DNA of 64,000 nucleotides from assembly GCA_036023115.1 (NCBI GenBank), contig JAYKKT010000073.1:16697501-16761500 (forward strand), read 5' to 3'. The stretch is from Brasenia schreberi. Taxonomy: Eukaryota; Streptophyta; Magnoliopsida; Nymphaeales; Cabombaceae. Position 1 is the stretch's first letter, and each line of letters begins with the position of its first letter. A program made the translations under genes and the position numbers. Positions 50,960 through 62,239 of the stretch are shown here, one piece after another. Below the pieces are notes generated by a model. That model was not told where the DNA came from. It did not search any database and saw only the letters and a program-made list of their open reading frames with translations.

Positions 50960-52666
50960 CAAATAAAAGGTTAAACCAGTACAAATTCTTCCCTTTTCAT
51001 GTAGAAATCAAGCTATGACAGTGGTTACTCAAACTGTCCAACACGGTAGCAAATCTCGCCATGGGGTCGGGTTCATGTCGGATCACTTTGGGATCAGGTC
51101 AAAAACAGGCTGACCCACATCAGACATAATTTTTCTTTGGGTTGTATTCTTTGAACCCGGACCCGACTTAGTTGGCTTCGTCCAGTCCAGGTCAACCATA
51201 CTGTGACCTAGACATGGATAAACAATACTCTACACATATACATGTATATTATATACATTTTATTATGTGTGTATATCTCTTATGTATTATATGTATAATC
51301 GGGTCATTTCGGGTTGGGTTTCTTTGGCCAACCTTGGTGTTTAAACTCTCACCCGAACACGGATTTTTCGAGTCAGCTTGGTGTCAGGTCGATAATTGAC
51401 GCTCTTTAAAATTTCTTATTCACAACACCTTTTCCCACTCCTAAAGTATTTTCCATGTCGCAGTTTGAGATTAGCTCAACGATAGGTCTCTTTGGCGCCG
51501 TTGCTATTACCGGGAGTTCCACTCTCAGGAGGTATGTAGCGGCAAATTTAAAAATTCTTTTGAGGTGAGGCGTACTAAGATATATTTGTATTTTATGTTC
51601 ATTAAACATTTGTATTTTTTATATACAATATATATTTTTTATATTATCATACTTAAAAAAATCAGATTTCAAATGGGTTAATGTCTCACGTTGCTTTAAA
51701 GTGGGTGCATGCATGGTGTGTATTAGGCTTCGGCCTTCTCTTGTGACCAAAAAAAACGATCAAGATTTTGTTCCTCATAAGATGTAGATATGCTAACCTG
51801 TGTCTCTAGTTACTGTAACCACTGCTATTGTGACCAACATCATCACTAATGAGAGGGCTTTAATGGGTGCAAAAGAAAGACAAGCAATGCTGTTATTTCA
51901 CCATACTGTCAAGATCTTGATTTCTTCGTATGATAAATGCTTATACGAGAAGAAAGAAAAGATCTCGAGAAAAATGAATCTGCTCTCATTGTCATGACAC
52001 CAGATGAAGAACGCTGGTAATAATGCAAGCCGCCCAACAGATTAAATTGATTGACCTGATTGGTTCCCATGATCTGACAGAACATAAATCAAGGAGTGCA
52101 ACCAGGCCCCTCTAAGGTTTTCAACATGAGCCCGTAAATATCATAACTTCTGGTTCTTGAACTCTATCGTGTGTGCGTGTGTCTATACACACACATCATG
52201 TTTTCACTAAATATGTATTGAAATTGAGATTTAAACCAAAAAAAATACTCATTATGGTTTTGTCATGAATACGAATCTCCACAGAGACATTGTTTGCGGT
52301 GGTGGGTTTAACTACCACCTACCCCTCCATCATCAAGTCTTAATGAGCAATGAATTCCTTTCTCTGCTATTGTTGGTACGAGCCGAGGATGCTGCGCTCT
52401 GCACTTTTTTTTTCCTTTATGCTTATACCACCCACCCTCGTCAATCCCTCGAACCCATCTCCCACACCTAGCCAACCTTTCGCTTGCTCAGGCTTGCTCA
52501 CCACAAAAATCATAGCATGACTTAAGCCCATTAGAAACGTTTTAGACTTAACGACGTAAAATGAATGACAATATTTGCTTCTTGGAAGGCGTTAAAAGGA
52601 GTAAAAGGGAGAGAGAGAGAAGTCGGGAGAGAGAGAGAGAGGATCGAGGGGGGCAGCTAGAGGGCA
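50960..52666. other. Intergenic DNA and upstream flank of the BODYGUARD-like gene
   Basis: No gene was recognised. Just before the ATG (about 52608-52645) there are two GA-rich tracts that may be part of the 5' leader. I see no clear TATA box. Confidence 0.4.
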
Positions 52667-55121
52667 ATGGCTAGCAATGAGAAGAAGGCAGGGTCGATTT
52701 TCATGATCGCTTCAAGCATCTTACATGACATAATTAGCTTCTTGGTGTTTCTCTTCCTCGATCTCTTCGATGCGTCCCTCTGCTACTTCTTCAAACTGGT
52801 AGACTTCTTTATAGAGCATGAATGGAAGCCTTGCTATTGCTCTTTCGGCCAAGACGTCATCATTAGTAGTGGCAACATTTTGGTATCAGAACGAGGCCAG
52901 GCTAAGATCGTCTGCGTCTCTAAGAGCAAACTCTGCCTAGAGGACATCTCCGATACACTTTACTCAAGAACCTCCATTGTTTCCGAGATCAAGCGATCGG
53001 CCAGAGTCAAGGAGATCAAGTGGCTGAAGCACTCACCCGAGAAGCTGGTGTCTCACGAGAGGCTCAAGAATGGCACGGTCAAGTCGGCGTATCTGATCAA
53101 CTCCATTGTGGAGATGCTGCAGGGGAAAACGGCGGGCCAGATGGCTCATCCTGTTCCACGTTGGTCTGACTGTTGCTGTCACAAGTGCATCTCTTGGCAT
53201 ATCTCTCATAAGGAGGCTCTCTTTGTTCGGGCCGACGGGGTTAAAGGTGAATTATTGTTTTAATTCGTGCATAGTTTCATCTGTCTTATCCATTGTCTTC
53301 GTTTTATCTATTGATTTATCTACCTGAAAGAGACAAAAGGAAAGACGATCACAGACGTTTTGTTCATCCACGGCTTTGTCTCCTCGTCGGTCTTTTGGTC
53401 AGAAACCCTCTTCCCCAACTTCTCTAAGGATGTGAAGTCAAACTACAGACTGCTAGCAATTGATCTGCTCGGGTTTGGCCGGAGCCCGAAACCAACGGAC
53501 TCGCTCTATACGCTGACTGAGCACATTGACATGATTGAGCGATCCGTGATAGACGCTTACAGGATGAAGTCATTCCACATAGTGGCTCATTCTCTAGGCT
53601 GCATTATAGCCATTGCCCTCGCCGTAAAGTACCCCAATGCTGTCAAGTCCCTCACGCTGCTCTCACCGGTATGAACATTATCCAATTATACAAGCAACGC
53701 CACATCAATGAATCTTAACTGAGTTAATAATTCACAATACAAAAAGATTATTATTGATGTTTTTCGAACAGCCATATTTTCCGGTGCCAAAAGGGGAGCA
53801 CGGCAGCCAGTATGTGCTCAGGCAGGTGGCACCAAGGCGGGTGTGGCCGTTGATGGTGTTCGGCTCGTCAGTAGCATCATGGTATGAGCACATTAGTCGG
53901 ATCTGGTGCCTGATGGTCTGCAAAAACCATCGTTTTCTGGACTTCATTGTCAGGCAGATCTCACGAAACAGGTATACCAAAATCTAGCCTTTGTGCCACC
54001 TTTACCTTCCCCTTTTTTTATTGTAAAATAATTCTAGAAGAAATGGCAACACTAATGAATACAAAGTACTTGGATGTGGTACACATTACCATCGTTCCTT
54101 TTCTTTCAAAATTTAGTTAGCACAGAGTTTGTTGGTTCTTCACACACAAACACGTGTATATATATACGCGTGAAAGTATGTATATTCATACATCATCATC
54201 ATTCCTTGAAGCTAGTATATATGCACTGTACTTGGTGTCATGATTGTGTATAAACTGTAACGAACTTTCGTGACTTGCTTAAAAACGAACATGCATCTCA
54301 ACCTAATCTGGCAAATCCTAAAGAATCTTTGTTGCAGCTGTGCTGCATTTTCCGACGTAAATTCGTAGATTGTTCTAAACATTTAAAGGAAGCAAAGGAC
54401 AGTGCAGTTACGTCTGTCCAGCAGATTTAACTGTACGCTGAACGACAACATTAAAAATCAATGGCTCCACTTGGTTGGAGTCTTTCTCTCTCTCTCTCTC
54501 CCTCACACACACAGCCACACTAACACACATACATATAATAACGAATAAGATATGAATGCTATATATAAAACCCTTCTTGTTGCTTCTCTCTCGTAACATT
54601 CCTCTTTCCCTGCCCTTTTCAGTGATTGCTATCCTACCGTCAGCTCCTCCACTCAAACATACGGAAAACATTTATGATAAAATGAGTTATGTTTCGTCAA
54701 GCGATCGAATATTTTTAGATTATGAATTTCTCTCTCTATATATATAAGTTTAGTCAACCTATTGTTCAACCGACTAATGAAAAAAGAATGTTGAGGCAGG
54801 GTACGGACGTATATGGTGGAAGGATTCTTCTGCCACACCCACCATGCGGCGTGGCACACTCTCCACAACATCATATGCGGCACGGCGAGCAAGATGGACG
54901 GATATCTGGAGACGGTGGGCCAGCAGCTGAATTGCAAGGTGACAATTTTCCACGGCAGTGACGACGAGCTCCTCCCTCTCGATTGCACCTACGCCGTCCG
55001 GTTGAAGATCCCTCGGGCCACGGTGAAGGTGATCGACAAGAAGGACCACCTCACGATCCTCATCGGACGGCAGAGGGCCTTCGCCAGAGAGCTGGAGGAG
55101 ATCTGGAAGACGAGTGACTGA
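52667..55121 (+). CDS. BODYGUARD-type alpha/beta hydrolase (probable cutin-related hydrolase)
   Basis: BODYGUARD proteins are plant alpha/beta-fold hydrolases of the epidermal cell wall needed for normal cuticle formation; the exact substrate is unsettled. Four exons join in frame: 52667-53246, 53340-53668, 53772-53971 and 54800-55121, with GT-AG introns of 93, 103 and 828 bases, giving 476 residues, normal for the family. The N-terminus is hydrophobic (SSILHDIISFLVFLFLDLFD). The core has FIHGFVSSSVFW and LLAIDLLGFGRSPKPTDSLY. The nucleophile motif is VAHSLGC with Ser near residue 278. Asp in HGSDDELLP is near 424 and His in DKKDHLTI near 453. Family signatures MVEGFFCHTHHAAWHTLHNI and RVWPLMVFGSSVASWYEHIS are present. 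No disabling change was seen. Confidence 0.94.
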
Positions 55122-57225
55122 ACAGATACACCTTAGTCGGTCACCAGTCCGGGGCTTGTGCGTGTTTCTGCACGTGTGCACGCATGAATGTCTGATGGAG
55201 AGAGAAAGATTTCATGGCGTTGAAAAGGCAGGGAAAATTATATTAAAAAGAATTAGCACCCGACAGAGGGTCCGAACCAAGTATATAAATAAGAAACACG
55301 AAGAATAATTAGTGGGAATTACGGCATAAACTATCGCCTACGACCTACTTCGCTTCTGCCATTACCACCATATGTTACGATAGTTAACGATCATTACATT
55401 TATTTAGACGTGCTTGTGCCAATTAATGTTCACGTTATGACTGCTTTTCATAAAAATTATTGGAAGCCCATTCTTGGGCTCTCTCTCTCTCTCTCTCTTG
55501 TTCCGAGACCAAAGCACGTCTTTGTTCACACCATCTAGCTAGATTAGATGACAGGTTTACCAGTCTCCAGACAACACTAAAATGTCAATTGTGATGGCCT
55601 CTTAGTAGGCGTTACCGTTTGTATCTCACGATGCTTTGACGGTTTAAAATACGAAGCAGCAAACTTCATTTTGTTCTACAGCCACAACCATTGACTGATT
55701 ATACAATTGACCGTCGGCTAAGGCTTCTGCTCTATTAGAGAATAAATGCAATAAAAGGTGGTAAATGAATCGATCGAGCTGCTCGTAGATCAGCTCGGTT
55801 TTGCTCGTTCTGAATTTGTATATGAATACTGTTTGACTGGGCTCTGAACATGAATAGTGTGTAGAGCTCAGCTCGGCTTGTGAAGCTCACCCAGAAAAGC
55901 CAAGCTATTGATGAACTGTTATATTGTCGCAAACTGATCATAAGCTCGGGTAAACCTTTTCTATGCTACTTGGGAGAATTGTGCATGCTCCTTTAAGCAA
56001 TAGTAGGAAATTATTTTAAAAATGAGCTAAAAAATGAAACACAAATACGAGTTCAAATGAGCTCAAACACTAGCTCTAACTGCGTTTGAACGTGACTCGT
56101 TATGGAATAACTAAGAGCTCTCGACTCTTGTTGTGTTGTCGTCAAAAGTGATGATGCAATTCTCATAACATTTATAAAAACCCGTTGATTGAGCTAGACG
56201 TGATGTGGGGCATTCGAGGAAACTTTTATTTTCAGCGCATTGTATTCCTTTGACTCGTTTAGCAGCCCTAGCCAACCCTTCAATGTGAAATTGTGATTTT
56301 CAAAGGGTTGGTTGTGATTCTTGGGGCTGAGATGATGGCTGGTGCGGAAGTTTTGGGTGCTGCTGATTGACCTACATTCATGGTTGTGCCACTAAAAGGG
56401 GTACATGTCTTTATTATTGAATTTTGTCCCCAAATGGACTTGCATTTTGGTGGTGGATCAAGCTCTTTTGGCATCATCTTATGAATGCTAACTAACCTAC
56501 AGGCTCATTAAAGCGTGCTGGTGCGACGTAGGAACCATTAGAGACCAGTGGTTGATCCAGCAATTTATTTTCAACCAACTACTTTGGCAGCATATCCAGC
56601 ATGTGTACTTTTCCTTTTTCTTGAGTTTCTTTCTGGTTAGATTTTGATCCAACAAGAAAGGAGGTCTCACCCATTAGGAAGATGGATGGTTTGCTGCCCT
56701 CTTAGCTGGTTCCTTATCAATGACATTAACGAGATCAAGTAGTGGGTTTTCACCTCTTACCTTACTGTTGGCAATGAAGTGTCTGTGTCTGTGTCTGTGT
56801 CTGTGTGAACTCATTGTGTCAATAAAAGCATTCAAGACTTATGGATGATCTCTCTCTTTCCCCTTATATGGTGGCCCACTACTTCCATATCGTATGGTTT
56901 CAGCCCTTGATTCGTGTTATAATCGGACACCACATACAAATTTGACTTTTTACAACCAATAACGAAACCACCGAAATATATCGAAAAACAATTCCGACGG
57001 TCTAACCAATGTTTCTCGTCAATCGGACACCAATGATACAAAGTAGTGTTATGGTTCCCCCTTGATTCGCATCAATTGGACACCACTGGCACCAAACGAA
57101 AAGCTTAACCGTGTTTCAATACAACATAACACTGAAAAATATCATGGTTCAGGACTAGCATAGACCAATTTTCCACCGGTGCGAACCTACCACTATTTAA
57201 GAGCATGAAGAGGACGCACAACAAG
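55122..57225. other. 3' flank and intergenic DNA, no gene
   Basis: Has a short (CT)n near 55480, degenerate GAGCTC-rich words (about 55770-55900) and a (GTGTCT)4 run at about 56779-56806. No protein or RNA gene was recognised. Confidence 0.45.
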
Positions 57226-57227
57226 CA

Positions 57228-57300
57228 ATAGCTCACCTGGCTAGGGGTTCGAGTCACAAGTTGAAGGCAATGGACTTTACCCAGAGGGTGGTTCATCTGG
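57228..57300 (+). mobile_element. tRNA-derived SINE-like copy 3, diverged
   Basis: Reads AGCTCACCTGGCTAGGGG, then GAGTCACAAGTTGAAGGCAA, like the minus-strand copy at 5560-5645 but in the other orientation. The B-box part has drifted. Confidence 0.4.
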
Positions 57301-57488
57301 CTTCGTCCTCCCCATTGTACCCAAAGAAAAAAAATATATGTAAAGGACATATTCAACTATTAATACATGTAACATCAACTCCTGATATGATTTCTCCATT
57401 GTTGACGAAAATAAATGAAGCTCATATATATGTTATGGTAGGTAGGCCAAGAAAGAGAAGATTTGCATCACGGGGGCTAGATCGATCA

Positions 57489-57514
57489 CCCCCCCCCCCC
57501 CCCCCGCCCCTTAA
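57489..57514. repeat. Poly-C run
   Basis: A nearly uninterrupted run of about 20 C followed by GCCCC. Homopolymers of C this long are rare in AT-rich plant DNA and error-prone in sequencing. Confidence 0.95.
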
Positions 57515-57907
57515 TTGAGAGCATGCTTTTGAATGGGCTTTTCAACCATAATGCCAACTACAGTTATTATCCATGACCACCATTAATATTAAACTAAGAA
57601 AAATTGCATAAAAAGCTTGGTTCGAGCTTGTTTGATGCCTTCTGAATTGTGCTTGAGCTTGCCTCGTCCAAATAACATGCCAACTACAGTCAATCAAACT
57701 GCACCCAGAGGGCACGATAGCTCACCGGATTTCTTCTGAAATTGGACGAGTCAGCTTTAGTTGGCCACATGTTCGATCTATCGAACCATGATTCTTCTCA
57801 ACCTGCACCTAAAATAAGAATGTCATCTTTCTCTTAGAAGAAGCACCTGAGTGTGTTCTCCCCGAAATAAGAATGTCAGCTTTAGTTGAGGTTGGCCACA
57901 TGTCCGA

Positions 57908-58165
57908 CAGATTGCTCTCCCCGAAACCATCGAACTAGTTCCACAGAATCCATCGCGAGAATTATCAGACTGTGGTATCCTTTAGACCAAGCTACTTACA
58001 GACCCATTAGTGCTCTCCTTGCTTCAGTGTCCAATGCCGAGCACCAACCGATATTGAATTTAATCCCAAGTAGCCATCTTCCATTAGAGTCATACAAGAC
58101 TCCTCACATCCAGTGACTCTTAAATTTCTCCGACTCGCTTCATCAGAGTTTAATTTGATCCATCC
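57908..58165 (-). pseudogene. RNase H type 1 domain relic (RVT_3-like, plant LINE-associated)
   Basis: Minus-strand translation reads GWIKLNSDEASRRNLRVTGC. After a frameshift it continues GVLYDSNGRWLLGIKFNIGW, CSALDTEARRALMGL, a TAA stop, then VAWSKGYHSLIILAMDSVEL. This follows the plant RNase H-like pattern WxKLNxDG...GxGGVxRDxxGxW...AExxAL...ExDS, with catalytic Asp, Glu and Asp positions recognisable. The frameshift and stop show it is dead. Such domains end plant L1-type LINEs and also occur as stand-alone genes; no reverse transcriptase was seen next to it. Confidence 0.75.
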
Positions 58166-58209
58166 CTCCATTAGTGCCATCCATATTCTTTTAGCTTCTT
58201 CTACTGGTC

Positions 58210-59840
58210 GATCTTGATGATGGTGTAGGTTATTATTTGCTTTTACAATGACTAATGCATAAAATCGTGGGTATTCTCATCTTCATGGATGTTCTCATTT
58301 CTCCACTTCTATAACAACCAACTACCTACCCCAAATACTAATTTTAATTTAGTTCGGTTGCTTATTTTTGAAGGATCAATAAGATTACTATACAACGAAG
58401 AATATGTCTGGTCTCCCAAAAAAAATTCAAACGCTTAAGGACTAACCGACTCCATATAGCCGCTGCCCTTGAGTAATCACGCAATGCATGCAGGATATCG
58501 TCGTGAACATTACAGAAATGGCACCCAATCGCAAATCCATTCCATCTTCCTTGTATCTCTCAAGTGTTATAGTTTGTTGTGTTCAACCGTCGAAAGAAAG
58601 GTTTGAATTCGATGCGGTCCAAGCCATAAATGAAGGTGAAACAGTGAAACTAATTGCACCAGCACATTTTTCTATAAAAATATAAGAGAATTGATAGATG
58701 CACACCTCATTTTTTTTACACGTTTCTCATTTTGCTTATGTTATAATTGAAAAATATTTGTTTTGTCCTCCCAAAACAAAACCGTTTGCATCTCTGTGTG
58801 TTAACAACACCATTTGCGAACCTAGCATTTGTGCTCCGGTGACCCACGGCTTGAACGATGATAGGGGCATACGATATTATCGTCCCACATTGTTTCATAT
58901 CCCGTCGAATAAAAAGAAGAAGAAAAAAGAAAAAGGAAGAAGAAAATAAAGGGAAAATAAGAGAAAAATAAAAGGAGATCGCTTTTTCGCTTGCAAGAAG
59001 GATTTAGTTATTTTTTGGTTGATTTGGTATACTTTTGGTTGTTTATTTAGTATTTTCATAGATTTTTTAATAATCATGTCGAGTTTGTGTATTGAGATGC
59101 ATCACAAGCACTTTTCACTTACATTGAAGATGCGCCTCTGTCACGGGTATGTGTTCGTGGGAGATGTGGTCCAGCAACATGTCTAAGTTAGTAGTTGATA
59201 TGGTTGGGCTACAAGCCTTCAGGCGCATTTCTATTATTTGAGAGCGAAATAGCCAAGGATTTCTTTTCAAGAGAGACGCAGTCCACGTACATCTTCGTTT
59301 TAGAGAGACATGGTCCGTCTCTCGTAAGAGAGATGGCTCGGTCACCAAACAAACAACACAAACCTTTAAAAACCACGAGAGAATCAACCTCCAATACCTT
59401 CTTTTTGTTCTTAATCTTTTCCCATTTTTTTCTTCTTTCTTTTATTTTTAAAAGGTGAGACTCGGAAAAATATACCAGTCTATTCTCCCACTGCCAAAAA
59501 AAACAATAATCGCCCAAAACAAACGTCGGAATTAAGTGAGAAGAAAAGTGAGAAAGTGCTCAAGGTATTTTTGGTATTTATATTTTAGGATTACTATCTG
59601 CACACCTAGTAGATGGGTTCAACCCCCAAGATCTGTGGCCATTCCAATGATTTTTTTCAAGACGGCTAATATTAATACGATCCTCACCGTTCAGATGCAA
59701 TGAGTTTGACCGTGAGATCCTCTGTAGGACGGCATTCATGATACGTAAGATAACACATTCTCTCTTTTTTCCTTCCCTTGGCGGTGGCGGTGGCGGTGGG
59801 TGGAACCCTTCTTCCCAACGGAGGCGGGAGAGAGAGAGAG
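58210..59840. other. Intergenic DNA with a purine tract and a GAGAGAC repeat block
   Basis: A/G-rich tract at about 58907-58980, then at about 59262-59335 a block with TTTTCAAGAGAGAC, TTTTAGAGAGACATGG and TAAGAGAGATGG that resembles 45096-45165. A short GGCGGT repeat lies at 59778-59800 just before the next gene. Confidence 0.45.
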
Positions 59841-59841
59841 A

Positions 59842-59964
59842 ATGGGTTACGTTCTGAGGGTCCGACTAGCATCCTTCTTCGCTGGAATGGCAACGGCGTC
59901 GGCAGTAGCGTTCTACGTCCTCCACCGGGATTACAAGATCGCTCACGACGCCATCTCCCAACAG
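59842..59964 (+). CDS. Small conserved plant membrane protein, first exon only
   Basis: The exon encodes 41 residues, MGYVLRVRLASFFAGMATAS, AVAFYVLHRDYKIAHDAISQ and Q, and ends at a GT donor (CAACAG followed by GTCGGACG). The pattern of a short basic start, one membrane segment (about 10-27) and a YRDYK-like motif matches an uncharacterised plant family of about 70-80 residues as I remember it; function is unknown. I could not find the second exon before 61900, so it probably lies beyond the copia element and the window edge. The following intron would then contain that element. A reading through the donor is possible but yields unrelated sequence. Confidence 0.65.
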
Positions 59965-61919
59965 GTCGGACGAATCAACCCTTCCTTTCTCTGTTTCTTG
60001 TTGTGCATTTCATGGCTAACTCTTTCTATTGATTCATCTCTTCTTTTCCATCTTTGGGTGGTTAATGTTTTCGCATTAGACCTGTTTGGTGTATTCGGTC
60101 TTATTTATCATGTTGTATGAAGATCGCTTTTCTGTTTTGACTTATCGGATTCTTGGTGTAAAGGATCGTTACTTGAGTATTTCTCCCTATTTGATCAGAT
60201 ACTCTCGATTGGTATCAGAATGTACTCATGTTCCAGAATTTTGGGAATAAAATGGTGAATTGCATTATGTCGGACGCTAACCGATTCTGTGGTTGGAATC
60301 GGCGGGCTTCTTGATTTGGTTCACTGCTTAGTTTGGTGCCGTAACATATCTGCGTTACAGAGATGTATTATGTTCAGAAGTTGCATTTTTCTGCAAAATA
60401 ATCCCATTTTTCAGGATAGATATATGCCCCGCACACCTCTTTCTGTATGCATTTATAAATTGTTGATGGATACTAAACTCCATTATTGCAGTTAAGTCAT
60501 TATGGTGGAATATTGACAATGGCACCAGTCATGCTCTTCAACGTCATGAGTCTTTCAAACTTCCATCTTGATTGGGCAACTTAACCATAAGATGGATCTA
60601 GGCTATTGTCAAATCACGATGCCCTGATATGCTCAGTGAGAGCCTAGTGATGAACTTTAAGGACACGTTTACTGAGGGAAACACTGGTATGCTGAAAACT
60701 TCCCAGTTGTTATAATTATATGAAAAATAAGTAGACAGTAACAGTTAGAAGATGATAGAAATTTAGAAATTCCGTGGATCCCAATAGTGTGTGTTTCTTC
60801 CTTTTATCAAGCATCTTTTTGGTAAGTAACAAAAGAGTGATCTGCCCGCCTAATTCTTTGTTGAATATATCAAAGCTTCCACATGGATGTGTCAGATGCT
60901 CTGGCCATTTCTTTGTGTTCAACAATCAGTCCGCGTATTTCTTTGATGATTCCCTTGAACTAGGTTCGAGGCTCAAACAATCTCTATTAGATAGTAAAGT
61001 GTCATTCATGCATATGTTTTACTAGTTGTATATTCAAAAACCTAAGCAACTTCTAGATTTATGATGCAAGTGTATGTACTTGTATTTTCCATAGAATGCC
61101 ATCAGTAGGGATGAGAAATCTGATTTTAGTTGGGGAACTTGGATTAGATTTGCAATTGCATTAATAGGATAAATGGAATTGCAAATTGAGCATCAGACTG
61201 TAATGAACAGAATGATATTAAGGTGATGAGTTCCGTTGGTTTTGTTACCTGGATAAACCTAGCGAAGTGTATATATGGAAAAAGCTTGTTGACGTGGCAG
61301 GAAAGCATTTAGGGTGTCAATGAACTCTAATTTTATCATATTATGTGCATTGCTTTAGTGCTCATCTCGATGGGTTACTCAATTTGGTGGTAAACCTCTT
61401 ATACAATTATGCACCCTTGTTGACAACAGTGTAATTCTTGTGACACACTGAGCCCTTATGGTGTTCCCGTAGTACTTCATTGACAGATATGTGCAGTCCA
61501 ACGGTGACATAGATGTAGAAACCTGTGTGCTTCATCAGCTGGTTTTGGTGAATGACGTGTGATATTCAAGAACAACTTAGTACGACAGATTGCAACTTAT
61601 TTTGGATGAACTATGGAAGCAGCCCTCATCAATTGCACCAAAATGGAAGAAGCTTGTGGACCTTAAATAAAATCATGATGTGTTTTCTTTGTCTCTAGTG
61701 AGATTCAGATGCTTGTGAAAGAAGAGACCAGTTATGAAGACATAGATACATACAAATATACATAGACATTATTCTGATTGGCCCTTAAGTTAAAGCTAAT
61801 AGAATCCAGCATGTTGTAAACCCATTTTGAAACACAGATAATGCAGAATAATTATCAAAGTACATTTTGAAACATGCATATTTTTTGATGATTTTTGAGA
61901 TTTTACCATATACTCCACA
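59965..61919. other. Probable intron, no second exon recognised
   Basis: AT-rich sequence without recognised coding blocks, structural RNA or element ends. It is consistent with an intron of the gene starting at 59842, but that is an inference. Confidence 0.4.
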
Positions 61920-62232
61920 TGTGGTGAGTATTAGAAATAAAACCTTCATTAATCAAATGAGAAGTAACTTACAATACGCAGCGGATTGGAGGCATTCCTC
62001 CAATCTGCACTATGCACAAAATCGGCTCCCCTTGTGCAGCCGTCCCCTATCTTCTCATAACTATAACTAAACCCTAATGATGCCTATTAATACTGTGTCT
62101 AACTTGATTTCCTAATTTACCCCTAATAAGTATTAACTATTACTAAAATGACATATCACTCAAAATGACGTGAACACATGCATTACATGACTCGACATGT
62201 ATTTCATGACTCTATTAAAACATTCCTTAACA
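61920..62232 (-). mobile_element. 3' LTR of the right-hand copia element, 313 bp
   Basis: On the plus strand it starts TGTGGTGAG and ends CCTTAACA, so it has the TG...CA ends. It is bounded at 62233 by a polypurine tract that reads TTGAGGGGGAG on the minus strand, immediately upstream of the LTR. The matching 5' LTR should lie to the right of the window. Confidence 0.88.
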
Positions 62233-62239
62233 CTCCCCC

